From assembly GCF_000150275.1 (NCBI RefSeq), contig NW_002060964.1, forward strand, positions 363,643-427,642: 64,000 bases of DNA, read 5' to 3'. Each line of letters begins with the position of its first letter. The first letter of the stretch is position 1. The position numbers were made by a program, and so were the translations under genes. Positions 11,725 to 24,729 of the stretch are shown one piece after another. The notes beneath the pieces are model-generated. The model was not told where the DNA came from. It saw only the letters and a program-made list of their open reading frames with translations, and searched no databases. The DNA comes from Trichoplax adhaerens. Taxonomy: Eukaryota; Placozoa; Uniplacotomia; Trichoplacea; Trichoplacidae.

Positions 11725-13218
11725 TGGTAGGATGGCCATTGGACAAGTAAACCGATGACATTTCTTGACTAAAACAGTATGGGTATCAATCAATGGAAAA
11801 TATGGCTGTACTCATTCTCAGCGTAGATCGATTTTTCAATCACTGTATTTGGCTGCTATTGATCACGTCTAATAAATCATTATAATTTTTGATCTCTATT
11901 GACAAAATTTAGATAATTTATTCTTGAAAAGTTACCGATAGCTTATTAAAATGAAAAAATTGGCGTGAACATCAATTACTGATCTAATTATCGGATACTG
12001 TAGAGGTTAATATAAGGTATCAAACCTAACTACTGCAGAAAACATTGTACCTTATGGGGAATCAACCATCATTTAGGTCTTGATAAAGCAATGAAAAACT
12101 CCAATTTACTCATGAAAATATGCCGGTAATTTACGGTATACTGCACACTTAGTATACGATAGACGACAATAGTAGCTTTTCCTGAACTCAACAGCTACCG
12201 TAGATGTACATAAAGAAATAGTAAAGTACCTAATGCTGTGGTTTAATATAGTACAGTGCAGTATATAGACTGGATGGCGTCAGATCGGTGGTGTAATCGG
12301 ACTATATCCATTTCATGCTTTTGAAACTTTACGCTCGAGTCCAGCTGAGCTCAATCGTGTTGAAGTAATTTGTGGACGCATCAAACAATCACCACGAGCC
12401 CTTGGGACACTACTGTACTTATCGCAAATTAGCATCGATTGATGTTCATTTTGTGCAAATAGAATACTGAAAGAAAGGACATTCCGATCTCTATTAGAAC
12501 TCATTTTTTTTATCGCAGGTTCTTAGTACCAGTAAATTCATGAACAAAAACAGAGAAAAGACACTTTGTACAGGCTATCTTCAATTCTTCATAATAGAGC
12601 TTAACAATTGCACATCAGTAATCCATCAGTGATAAAGGCGTCCGATACGTAGCAAGTACTGGTTATTGCTTAAAGTTAATAACTAAACTGTAACCGTATA
12701 GATACATTTATACCACATAAAACCTTTCCGATTTGCGATTTCAATTGCTATTACAAGTAACTTTGATGATGCAACTTGTGGAAATACACGTAGTCAAAGC
12801 CGTACACATCAAACCAGAAAATAGCGTTAATCGGGGTATTATACTGTAGATTGCACATTTTTATTCTTAACGCTAACACACATATGCAACTTGAAGCTTG
12901 CCTAAAAAATTAGGATTGAACAATCTACTCAATTTTCATTTTACGGTAAAAGCAAAACGCGCAAAATTCAAGTCAATGTACCTACAGTATCTAGATCGCA
13001 CTGAAGAATGAATGACCCTTCGATTAAAGCCAAGTTCACATTACAAATTGTAAAATGAATACATCATTTTAATAGTTTAGAGAAGTACAGTACTGTAAAT
13101 TATTACCATTATTGATAATGATGTGGTGATACAGACATTTGATAATCTTAGTACAAAAAGAATCCAGAATGATGCAAGTGACCTTCAGTGTTACAATCCA
13201 TCAATCAATGCGCCCGAG
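11725..13218. other. Gene-poor stretch downstream of NAP1
   Basis: No recognisable gene. A 63-codon ATG frame on the minus strand (12504-12313) has a reasonably protein-like composition (for example ARGDCLMRPQITSTRLSSAG) but no family I can name and no identifiable splice partners. Short TACAGT-type motifs occur at about 12250 and 13084. The right end is the 3' flank of NAP1. Confidence 0.45.
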
Positions 13219-16200
13219 TTATTGTTGTTGGTTCTGACATTCTTGAGGATTTTTCGGGGGCGCCTGCAATGTACGAGTAAGGTTAGTCAAGAACATTAAA
13301 CAAAAAATAACGTTGTTTCTTCAACTTGCAATGATATAATAGGAATTACCGATGGATCTGCGTCAGAATCTTCATCTTCAGCATCCTGAATATATACCAA
13401 TAAAGAAGTAATCAATTATGTTAGACTGAATGTACTACAACCGTACATATAGTAATTCAAGATAACAAGCTTTAGAGGTTAACGTATCCCTACTATAAGT
13501 TATGAATTTTATGTCAACGATAAAATATAAACAAGTTAACGATGATTGAAACAAATATAAACCTCTTCCTCTTCTTCGCTTTCGTCATCATACTGAAAAA
13601 GGAAAAGCGACTTATTATCCAGATAAACCTTCAAAATCTATTATGTAAGAATACCTCATCTTCAACGGCTTCACCAGTAAAAAATAACACGGCCTAAGAA
13701 GAGATTTTAAAATATAAATTTTAATGCTTAACGACAAGTTGAAAAGAAAACTTTAAACTCCCTTACCCTTGGGATTAGCCTATTTCTGAAGAAATGCCCT
13801 AATTCGAAATCGATTTCCATCTGTTCTTCAGCATCCTCTTCCTAAAAGTGATTGATCATGCTACGATCAGATAACGAGCCAAACATAAATTAGGTTTCTA
13901 ACCGTAAAGTACAACTCACCAAATCTTCATCATCTGCGGAATCTGTTTAGAAGAAAAATGCCAATAAGATGTTAAAAATAAACAGGAGAATATAAGGTAA
14001 TAAAACATCCAAAGTTTTCATAGTAACAGACATACATGGTTGTTGGTTGAAAAAATTAAAGAAAGAATCGCTCTTCACAGTTTGTGTAACCGTACGTGTT
14101 GATCCTTTGCCTAATATGCATATAGTAATAGTAATGTATTTTCGAATTCATATGTTATTATTACATAACCAAGATAACTGTCCGTCATTGTACGTAGTTG
14201 GCAATCTATTTTAACCTTTATGTCTTTGTTTCTTCTTAATAGTCTTCTGCGTAACATTTTTACCTCTTTTCCAATCGATTTTTGATCTAAAATTTGTCAT
14301 TTAAAATAAGTATAAAAAGGAAAAAGGTCGATCATGAAGTCAACAATAGATCCATTTACAGCAATAGGCCATGGTTAATAGAAAATTAAATTTTACCCTT
14401 TCGAATAGACGATTTCCGGGCCATCATAAGAAAATGGATCATCTTTCTTAGGATCAAATCGCAACAAGTACTGTTTCGTAAGAGTCTACGGGGGAATTCA
14501 CCGTAGTAATAACAATTCAGTTACAAATAAATGATAAAGTTGAATGAGTAGATTTATTAAAACTATCGTCAAAGTAAATTAAAATTTCAAATTACCGTAT
14601 TACTGAAGAATTCATTTGGCTTGAAGACAAATTCCAAATTGAAACCCTATTTATAATCATAACATCGATATTGTATCTCACACTCTATGCTCTATGTAGT
14701 ATGACAGAAATAGTCTAGATAGACAAAAGAATTATAGCATACCGGTTGTTCACCAGAAGTATATGATACGTGTACATCTGTCAGTTGTTTTAGAATAGGT
14801 TCGTCATCAGCCTAACAAAGAATTACCATCAGTAAGCAGATTGAAATAACTAAATTTGCGTTTTATACTTAACGTTATAAAACAAGAAATATATTACACA
14901 TGAATGAATGGAAGTATGCACTCATACAAAGGTGAAAACAACGTAAGCCAATGAATAAAAATAATTCAAACTTCATATACACCTGAATCATTGAGCTAAG
15001 CAAGTCGGTATTTTTCATAGCATTTAACCAAAAGTTGGAAATGCCTCGGCCTAATAGAAACCGCATTAGAAAGCAAAATTATTTTGCACAGAATAACATC
15101 TTCTCGATTTTAATCGCTAATCCTCCTTACTATCTTGCTCGGCATCTTTTTCGTCATCATCTGCTAATTTAGCTTTCGACTTTAAATTCTCCTAAAGCGA
15201 AATGAATTGCAAATGTTACCTTTAAGAAATCCAACATTCGTCGACTTGACTACAGATAAAAAAAACAATATATTCGCAATTGCATACGGAAATATCATCT
15301 TCATCTTCCTCCCATTCACATTCCTCATCGGTGGGTTCAACAGATCCATTCACAATATCTTTTCGCTGACATTATAATAAACCGTAGATTAGATAGAATG
15401 ATTTTAATAGAAATGATAATGGATCTCTTTCTAACCTTAGCAGTAATCTTGTTAAATTCTGCCATAAATTCACATTCTAAACGATGTACACGTTCATAAA
15501 AATTTCCTTCCAGTTCCAAGTATTGTAACTAGATTAGGAATTTGATTTACAGGGTTAACAGTTATATTTTAAGAAATTGCAATAGTAAGAAAATTGAGTA
15601 TTGTACATTGAGCATTTTAAGACGTCATTCATTTATTGTGCATAGGCTACCTGCAATTTCTTCAAGGCTTTGATACGTCTCTTAACAGGTGCTGGCAAAC
15701 TGAAGTAATTTAACATTGACATGTATTATTATTGGTATTTGTGGTATCAAGGTAGGATGATGATATGGACATACAAACAATAAATACAGGCAAAGTACCT
15801 ATTATAGTCAAATTGATCATCGGCTTCGAGTACAATTGCGTCATCGTTGAAATTTCCCTATTGCCGCAAAATAAATAATCTTTTTATTATTACTAAAAAC
15901 AAAATGCGATCTGATATCTTCGTGATATTAACACGTTTTAGTGTAAACTACACTACCCAACGGCTTTGTCAATAAGTGGGTTGAATTTTTTATTTCGAAT
16001 GATCGATATGACTTACTTGGAACGCCTCTAGAACTCTAGGATCGTTGAACAATTTTGGATCTATGTACAGAATCCACGATTTCAGATGTGTATATCTTAA
16101 GGCTATTGCTATTAATCTCTATATTTAATTTACGCGAGCACTACAAATAAATCCCACCACATCGTGGGAACCTTGAGAGCAAATCTATTGATTGGATCGA

Positions 16201-16676
16201 GTAAAGTACGCCCAATGGGCGTAGTTGAATCATCGATCGTAATTAAAAGTAAATTGATATAACACTCTAGTATCCTTGCTGCTCAACTTACCAAAGGTAA
16301 AGGTAGGCTTTCCTTTTCCGTCATCATTTCTAAACGTAATAGTAGAATACTGTTAATATGTAAGCAGCTTCATTCACGGTGGATTTAGAAGGAAATGTAA
16401 CTGATGAAGTTAGATGTAACATCAACAAGAGGTAGAGTTGAGACTATTCTATGTAAATTGTGAGGATAGTCTTGGAATAAGTATTACTACAGGCTATACA
16501 GTCGAATAAAAATTGTCGTGGTTATGTAGTAATCATTGACTCGATATTTTAATCAATATAACGCCAATGAGTACTGCAATGACCGGTAGTTGTCGTAATA
16601 ATAATTGACCTCATCTTCAATATAATCTATAAAACGCCAAATTGTCTAGTACTTACGAGTCGTCACGATCTGCCAT
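13219..16676 (-). CDS. NAP1L1: Nucleosome assembly protein 1 (NAP1) histone chaperone
   Basis: Twenty phase-consistent exons, 5' to 3': 16676-16657, 16329-16292, 16060-16017, 15857-15799, 15699-15651, 15528-15436, 15365-15288, 15191-15131, 15050-14983, 14811-14743, 14646-14596, 14485-14397, 14286-14216, 14110-14036, 13942-13920, 13841-13767, 13693-13655, 13592-13563, 13385-13350 and 13263-13219. They encode 370 residues, close to animal NAP1 length. Diagnostic segments in order: DPKLFNDPRVLEAFQ, LPAPVKRRIKALKKLQ, FYERVHRLECEF (dimerisation helix), EPTDEECEWEEDEDD, GISNFWLNAMKNTDLLSSMI, DEPILKQL, FEFKPNEFF-like FVFKPNEFF, DPFSYDGPEI, IDWKRGKNVT, FELGHFFRNRLIPR, AVLFFTGEAVEDE, an acidic tail and NPQECQNQQQ at the C-terminus. 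NAP1 binds H2A-H2B, shuttles histones and assembles nucleosomes. The symbol marks the family, not one vertebrate paralogue. Confidence 0.95.
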
Positions 16677-17372
16677 TATGCTTTCGTTTTCCTAAAAGTA
16701 ACCTATGATAAGATCAATAAATAGGCGTTGAATATTTTCTACGTCAGCATGTGCATCACGAGTTAATTATGACTGATATTGTTGATTCAACAATACAACA
16801 CTGCATGATTATGAATTTGTAAAACGTTGTAAATTCATTTATTTTCTTCTTCACAAGTCTATTGATTCAACAACAGCGAAGAATAGTTTCACGCTATTCA
16901 TGCAGACTATTCTGATACGCTCAATCAGTTCCGGAATTGGGGTTGAAAATTAGCAAAATTCATGACTTGGACTTGATTCGGTTGCGATATCCTTTGCTCT
17001 GAGTAAAACACTTACTGGGTGAATTTTCTCAACGGTAAAGCCTCCGGCTATACGCCTTGAAAGCACCCTTTAAAAGGTGCAATAGGTGATGAATTAATTA
17101 CCAATTTATCAGAGGTGTGTGATGGCGTAAAATTGTTCTGGAGTTGACGTCATGATAAGCGCTCTGGCGCTGCCTGAATATGGCTAGAGCTTTCTTGGAC
17201 CAGTTAGTTCGGTGCCTCATGATTGCGATGGGATTGCAGCAGATGCACCATATATAGTGTAGTTTGAATACTGTTGACGGAATGTATGAGAAGTCAAAGC
17301 TATAGTCAAGAACCATCGCGGTACAGTATGTTCTAATGTAGGGCAGATGGATGCTACTGCACTGTCTGTACA

Positions 17373-17741
17373 AGCTTGGCAGTCAAAATCATATACTGGA
17401 CATAGAGCTGGTTATGATTGAGAACTAGGCGGTTGCAGGCAGTCAAATTCATATACTGGACATAGAGCTGGTTATGATTGAGAACTAGGCGGTTGCAGGC
17501 AGTCAAATTTATATACTGGACATAGAGCTGGTTATGATTGAGAACTAGGCGGTTGCAGGCAGTCAAATTCATATACTGGACATAGAGCTGGTTATGATTG
17601 AGAACTAGGCGGTTGCAGGCAGTCAAATTTATATACTGGACATAGAGCTGGTTATGATTGAGAACTAGGCGGTTGCAGGCAGTAAAATTCATATACTGGA
17701 CGTACACCTGCTTATGATTGAGAACTAGGCGGTTGCAGGCA
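17373..17741. repeat. 60-bp minisatellite, six copies
   Basis: Six head-to-tail copies with exactly 60-bp spacing, containing ATATACTGGACATAGAGCTG then GTTATGATTGAGAACTAGGC then GGTTGCAGGCAGTCAAATTC. Identity between inner copies is almost complete. One base alternates C/T in successive copies (CAAATTC versus CAAATTT), implying a 120-bp higher-order unit. The outer copies carry more changes. The minus-strand frame across it (20-residue repeats) exists because 60 is divisible by three; there is no sign that it is translated. Confidence 0.95.
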
Positions 17742-19309
17742 TCAAGGGGAATTGGTTGAATCGGCTAAGCTTGTGATTGACTTTGGCAAAGGGATTTCAG
17801 ATTGAACTCTGGCAGATCATGATTTCCCCTCTACAGTATTGTAGGTGTACGCTATGGCGAAGAATGTGTAAAATTGTCCAATCCATCAAAGCAATAAGCT
17901 ATCTGTTGATGTAGGAGGCAAGTTTGATCCCATTTTGGTTGTCTACAATCAAGCAAATTGGGCAATGAGCAAATTGAATGACGTACTCTCTTCTCTGATA
18001 GAGAGTCTTGACCGCAGTACTGTGGGCACTCGATGGTGGATACCCTCCCAACAGGATGGATGCAGATGTCATATAGCCAGTTGAAAATTATTTTCTCGTC
18101 AAGCGATCAAAGGAGACTACACCATTTCTTTGCTTGTCTTGGTAAACATGCAATGGAAAAATGGCTGCATAGTCTTTCAAGTTATTTTGTAGAATGTCCT
18201 GCAAAATTGATGATTGTATGATCGCCGCTACAACCATTTTGCAATATTACGCGTATGATGTGCACACTCAATTTCTTGTGCTGCCGTACCCATTCAAAGT
18301 ACGCTGATGATCCAGTAGGTAGGAGAGCAATTGCGGCAAAGAGTTCAATTCAAATCAATAGACTCCATGTCCTTTAGATCCTATTCAATGCTTGATGGTT
18401 GAGATAGTATGATGAATCCAGTAAGCAAGGAGAATGGACCATGATGAAAAAGACTTTTCCCATTCAATGATGATCGCGCTACTCGAATGTGAATGTATCC
18501 CAAAGGCGTGCGTTTGAATCTACTGAGCCATAGCCTATCTGCCCTAATCTTCAGTCATGGAAGCAAGTATTTAAGTTGTTTCTGTGGGGTCTGAAGGCTA
18601 TTTTCTGCCTCCTAAACAAATCAATGGATCCTTTTTAATGAAGTGGAGACTGTATGCCATGGATCCCCCACTTTGCATACAACATTTTGCTTTTTACAAG
18701 AGATGAAGACGACCGATTGCAACGCTTTATAATATTCAACGACAGCATAGATTGAGCCCTACAATCAATCTCTATCGTCAAGTTTTCCCCCTTCTTCATT
18801 TTCTTACCTTTCTATCATTATCAATAGCCTAAATGAACAGCAAACTTACTTTTGGCGATGGCAATGGCTGCAAGTTGGTGAGGATTGCTTGGAGCTACGA
18901 TGGCAAAGGATTGCGATAGGACTGCCTAACTTGCCAGTATGGTAGTCAACGCCAACTTGGACTCAACAACTTGGTATGCGCATGCCGATGTTGACCTTGG
19001 CCAACGGCCTACTGGATGTTGTCACTGACAAGACCTGTCACCTTGTAGCGTCAAGGCGATAGCGTCACTTGGGTCAGTCTCAATCGTCTTTGGCGTCACT
19101 CGTTTGGTGCAGTATTCTCGATGGCCAGCGCATTGTGGCGTGGTGGTGGTGTGTCACTGGTGTGTGGTGTGAAGCACATACGTCCAGTCACACTGGCCGT
19201 AGTCGTGTAGGGTAGAGTCATTGACGCTTTCCCGCCATTTCTCCTCAAGCGTGATCGACACTCCTACAGCTACAGTACCTGCCGTGGCCGATCAAAGTTG
19301 ATACTGGAA

Positions 19310-20220
19310 GTGGTGTACAGTACAGTACTTTTGTCTCATGATAGTCATACTGTGCACTGTAGACTGTACAGTAGACTACAAGAAGATCTTCTACAGTACA
19401 GTATGACGGTAGTCTGCTTTTCACCGTAACGCTAACGCTAACCCTAACCCTAACATTAGTGTGCAGTACTGTACTGTACTGTACTGTAGAGACCCTCTAT
19501 GAGGTATGTACAGTACACAGTAGTGTACTGTACCTTTACAACCAGGATTTCAGACGGAGATTTGCGCAAACTCAGCCAATTGCAGATCCAGCTTTTGGTA
19601 CATGCTATTTTTACCGTCACCGTCTGAGCCTTCTGGGCCACCGTAGTTAAGTGCTGTACTATGCCGTCAAAACAGAATTTCAGACGGAGATGTGCGCAAA
19701 CTCAGCCAATTGCAGATCAAGCTTGCTTGAAAAGAGAGCGTTCCCCAATTCTCTTACAGTACAGTATTATACAGTACAGTGCACAGTGTACAGTGTACAG
19801 CACTGTACTGTTCAGCAGAGGGATTCCATCACTGTGAAGTACAGTAGAGTACAGTTCAGTCAGGTCTAAAGTCTGTTCTCTACTATGTCGTAAAAGCAGA
19901 ATTGCACACGAAGATTTGCCCAAACTCTGCCAATTGGAAGATCAAGCTTGGCTGANAAGAGAGCGTCGAAAAATTCTCTTACTGTACAGTACAGTATGTC
20001 AAAATTCCATCACTGTTAAGTGAAGTGCTGTACTATGCCGTCAAAATAGAATTTCACACAGAGATTTGCGCAAACTCAGCCAATTGCAGATCAAACTTGA
20101 CTGAGAAGAGACCGTCGCAAAATTGTCGACAGCACACTACAGTACTGTACAGTGTACAGTACTGTAGTCCCTGATTGGACTGTACTCTACAATACTACTG
20201 TACTGTAGAAGGATTGCAGC
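19310..20220. repeat. TACAGT/ACTGTA satellite with an interspersed 100-bp repeat
   Basis: Clusters of overlapping TACAGTACTGTACAGTA-type words, which are self-complementary, alternate with four copies of a longer element. Its landmarks are CAGAATTTCAGACGGAGAT, TTGCGCAAACTCAGCCAATT, GCAGATCAAGCTTG and an AAGAGAGCGT segment, with copies near 19549, 19676, 19899 and 20047. The last base clusters extend to about 20840. No reading frame is conserved among copies. Confidence 0.85.
19427..19455. repeat. Short interstitial telomere-like repeat
   Basis: Two GCTAAC units followed by two CCTAAC units give the C-strand pattern CCCTAACCCTAAC of the metazoan TTAGGG telomere repeat. The tract is under 30 bp and lies between two TACAGT satellite blocks, so it is internal rather than a chromosome end in this assembly. 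Confidence 0.7.
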
Positions 20221-20845
20221 GCCGTTCTTCCAGGCGTTCGTTGATGGCTATGGACAACAAGTGTCCAATGTTGGCTAGATTAGCTCGGATATGTTTGCTA
20301 TGTCAGTGACTTGCAAAGTAGTAGTACCATACAAATGCTGATCACTATTGCACAGTATACTGTGCTGATCGACTCAGCCGACAGCGCAAACGTACATCGC
20401 AACCAGGCATTTCTGCAGACAATTTCTTGAATACACTGTCCACTACAGGAATGAGTCATTGGCTAGAGGTATCTTGCACGGAAGGACCGATCACGCCCAT
20501 ACAGTTCATTAATTCTATGATCCACGCCTACCTTGGATCAATCACGCGTATCAAGGCCATCGACAGTGTACAGTATAGCGAATAAGAGATGCAGATCTAG
20601 CCAATGGCCCATCGAGTTGTATTGCGCAAGCTCACCTTCATCTGCAAAAGGAATTCAAGCAGCGTCGCCACCTTTTTCTGACGTCATCGTGTCCCCTACT
20701 GTACAGTGTGCAGTACTGTATTCCACAGTAGTTTGCATTGTATCTGCTGTGTACTGCAGCGTCTTTTCTTCAGCTGACTACAGTAGTCCACTGTCCTGTA
20801 CAGTGTCTAGTACAGTAGGACTGGACACTACTGCACTGTAGGATT

Positions 20846-20886
20846 TCTTCTTTTTTTTTTTTTCTTCTCCTCTTTTTTTTTTTTCC
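20846..20886. repeat. Pyrimidine (T/C) tract
   Basis: About 40 bases of T runs separated by short TC interruptions on the plus strand, directly after the last TACAGT cluster. A second, purer tract of more than 20 T occurs at 22238-22260. Confidence 0.9.
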
Positions 20887-23800
20887 CCTACAGCTTGGCG
20901 ATCGCTTTTGTCTCTTGTCGGGCATTTTCTCAACTTGTTCTCTTTTCTACCTTGGTTGAACAGTATGCAATATGTCAGTCATAGCGTACACTATCCAATA
21001 GTAAGAGTCGGTGACTGCATTGACAAGACTGTATTAATTAGTTTAATAGACAGCAAGAAGGACAAGCTTGACAAAGGTTAATTCAACCTGATCAAATAAG
21101 AACGCAATTCAACAACAACGGTATACAAAAGAAAGTTTTCATCTTTTCAATTTTTCCGATATCCTCCAACTTTCATGTCCGCTCATCCACAGGTAAAACC
21201 CACTTGTTGCACCCAATGCCAATTTGAATTCCATCATCCTCCCCCCATTGCCACTTGACTATTTCTCTTTTTGCTCTATTTGTCAATGCGCTCGCGCTTT
21301 TATGGGTCGCAACTTGAAAGCTAAAATCGCCACATAAACATCATCATACCAAGCATGATGGTGTAATCTTTTTTTCCACTTGTTGAGCAATCCGTTTCAA
21401 CCATGGATCGCCTCTAAATAATTATCCATTTCAAATCCATAGTCTAAACCAAAGAGAAAGGATTCCACATCTCACTCTCTCTTTAACGTCGTTTCTTCAT
21501 TCTTTCACAGTATTTTTCCTACCCGGTGAGTGCAACGCGTCACTTTTTTTTTTTCCTCTTGCTATTCAGTCGGACACTGTCTTTTCAAAGTCTATCGACA
21601 TATTGTACATTTGCTGTCATGTCCAACGTCATAGCAGGGTAGACTCGACGTTTCGCTTCTTCTTCCTCTTCATCATCTCTTTCCTTCTCATGGCGTTTTA
21701 TACCATCAACATTGCACAAGGGTTGGCGGTGGGATACTGTAATGGGGCCATACAGCGACAGCCGCATATCCTTTCGCCTGATCCGTTCCCATCGTATTTG
21801 GCTATTTGTACAGTAGAATTCATCATTGCTTACAAACTACGACATCTATCCATTTCTTTTGCACCTATTCCATTCGTACAAGCAGTAGTCGATCTTCAAT
21901 GGCTACCCATTTCTTTGACTGCTTTCAATGTTGCCCATGGCCATAGGTCAAGTCGTATTTCAATTACATACAAAGTGTCATGAAATTGGAATATCTATCA
22001 GAGCTGGCTTTCAGCATGTGGTATATTTTCAATTTTATGATGATGCGCCAATGGAAGGATTAACCTTCCATCGATATCATAGTCTATTTTCTTTGCCTTT
22101 TATCCCCTCATTTGTGATCAAATGGATTTTCGTTCTGATTTTTGCCTTGCCTTGTTGATACAGTCGTTGGTGTTGCAAGTCTAGAGAAACCTGTTCTACA
22201 ATGGCTTCAAGCTTGACCATATTCTTTGTCTTTACTCATTTTTTTTTTTTTTTTTTTTTTCAATCTTTTCTCACTGTTTTGAACTGCGGTAGTCCTATCT
22301 GTCCCCTGATAGGACCTAATAATTCGCTCTATACTATACGTGTATAACGTTGTCTTCGATCAGCAAAAGTAAAAGTTGAGTCTCGACGTTGATTCATTGA
22401 TCGCCTTCATTTCACTTGATAACGGACAATATAATATCCACATTGGTTGTACACAACCGATTGAAAATACAATTACCCTTGGATACCTTTTCCCTATGCA
22501 TAAGATGGCCAACTCGCTCGCTTGCCATCATGGCTTGAAATTGAATAACCATTGACTTGGATCCTGCTCGATACAATTTCAATAGAAACGATTCTACTTT
22601 CACGTCCTACCCGTCACACCTGTAGAGAGATACTCATAACGGCCACGCTTTAACATTAGGCTAATTTGCCGTAATAACGTGACTGAAAATTCATGCAATC
22701 GAGTTCCTCTCCATCATCCACAATCACAGCATTGCCAACGAAAGAGCTCTACCCTACTTGATTGTTGATAAGACGTTTTCATTGAAGAGAATAGTAACAC
22801 TAATTTCTCATGGACCTGCTACATCAATCTTCAGTCATGTATGACTGGTCTTTATTTGATTTAAGATAATGGAGTCATTTTCTACGTAATGTAAATGTTA
22901 AACCGTTAGACAACAGCCAGTCGTATTGTTGCCAAGTGGCTATTGCCTACAGTAACCGACTATTTTCATGGACATTTTTGAAATTTGGCGACAAAAATAC
23001 ACCGTCAGGATGGCAAGTAAACCATTCCTTGACCACCTGATTTAGCCCTCAAATTTCAATTCCACTTGTATCCAACTTAGCCAAGATAGCCTTCTATCCA
23101 TGTTGATGATTTAAATGGATACTAGTACTCCGATACTTATTCAGTTGAACATTTTTTACAACATTAACTTAATTATTTTACTGCCATCTACTAACTTGAG
23201 TTATTATTTGTATGCGGTCATTGTTATTATTGATTATAGTAAGAGAACAAATAACAAAGAAAAGTCAACAAGTTTTCATCATTCCGTTAACATGGCGACG
23301 ACCAACAAGTGATTTCTCTCAACTTGCACATTACTATCCATTGAAAAGTTCCACTTCAATTTTCCTGCATTTTATGAAAGTATTTTCCAACTAGTCCAGT
23401 TTGGTAACGGATCGCTGATTTGATATCATTTTTTTCATCGCGGCAACAACGACAACTCAGCAAATTGCATTATAATTGGTAAGACTTTTAAATTGACAAT
23501 ATTCGACCGATTACTATTCTAGACTATCGGAGGATAACCTACGTCTACCGTATGTATATATAAGCTTGCGGTAGTCTCCTATGCGGCCATTAAATTACAA
23601 ATGCTGCTTGATATTTTTTTCTTACTGTTAGTTCAAACTGTTCCACTTATCATCTCTTTGCTTGATGATCATAAAAGCTATGATGATCGTTAACAGTACA
23701 TCAAATAAATTCATCATTTTCTTCGTTATTTCCGTAATCAATTGATATTTCTCATTTTTCCCTGAATATTGGCTGTTACATGATAACGTACAGTAGTACT

Positions 23801-24729
23801 ATACGTATATTAGAGAACAAGAAACGCTTGCTTATTGGCCTGAATTGTTGGAGTGATCTCAAAATAAGAAATACTTCTTAATGTATTAGCGAATGAAGAA
23901 CTGTTATGCCATTGCTGAATCGCTATTTGTCATGTAACTAACCAATGGAACATGATACAAACAGAACGGTAGTTGGATTACACCCTTAGTATAATCCTAA
24001 TTCTTCTTATGAAAAACGTATTGTACACTTTCTAAACTGGCGTAACTGCTATTTTCTCTCGTAATGATTGCAATTCTGTTAGTACAGTAGTCATTGAAGG
24101 TGCTATAGCATAAGCACGCATAGGAATGTAACCTACTTCGATAAAAAGACTTGGTTTGCTTAAATTGAAATAATTATTTATATTATTAATCTTTCTTCAT
24201 CTCATGACGCCGTAGACAGTATGCCGCAATAGCTAGTACATATTGGATCTTGAACACTATTGTATTCTACGTCACTAAAAGGCCAAAACCCTTTTTTCAT
24301 CGTACTTCAGGAATACCCATGAATATTTAATTATCATAATTGAATTACATCACTTTCGTATAATATAACTTTATAGATTTAATCCTCAAAGTGTTACAAT
24401 GCAGGCATATTTTTGCATCTATTGATGGAGCAGTGATTTCTTCCTGTTGCCTTTGTGAATATTTCCGTTAGATTAAAATCCAATTCAAAAAGTTGAAACA
24501 TTGCCTTTTACACTTCGTACCAACTTGTAAAACACATCACATTTTTAGACCAAATGATATTATTAACTGTAAATCCTTTTCCTCAATTAACTTTATCCAT
24601 CGGCAGGACTCAGACATCAATTTGATCCAGTGAAGGATCCAGTTGTGATAGTGGATATATTCTAGTGGATAATCTACAAAGAATATACTGGTTTATCATT
24701 GAAAGCTGTTAATATCCACAATTGGTATA

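Larger units (their letters stand above)
16677..24729. other. 8 kb divergent intergenic region between NAP1 and the Kv channel
   Basis: No gene is supportable. Contents: a 60-bp minisatellite (17373-17741), a GC-richer island with many TGAC/GTCA words (about 18850-19300), an interstitial telomere-like tract (19427-19455), TACAGT satellite mixed with a larger repeat (19310-20220 and on to 20860), pyrimidine tracts (20846-20886 and 22238-22260), and AT-rich DNA up to the channel gene. Open frames here (for example 21603-21983 and 20533-20841) lie in low-complexity or repeat sequence. One undetermined base (n) is at 19956. Confidence 0.55.

Noticed and set aside
17354-17707. 117-codon minus-strand frame with 20-residue repeats
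   Set aside because: It is the 60-bp minisatellite in frame, with no splice partner or domain.
17373-17741. Regular 60-bp periodicity resembling a CRISPR array
   Set aside because: The whole 60-bp unit is repeated, with no variable spacers, and the context is eukaryotic.
21603-21983. 126-codon plus-strand frame with hydrophobic stretches
   Set aside because: T-rich composition explains the apparent membrane segments; no family, no splice structure, and the antisense strand is also open.
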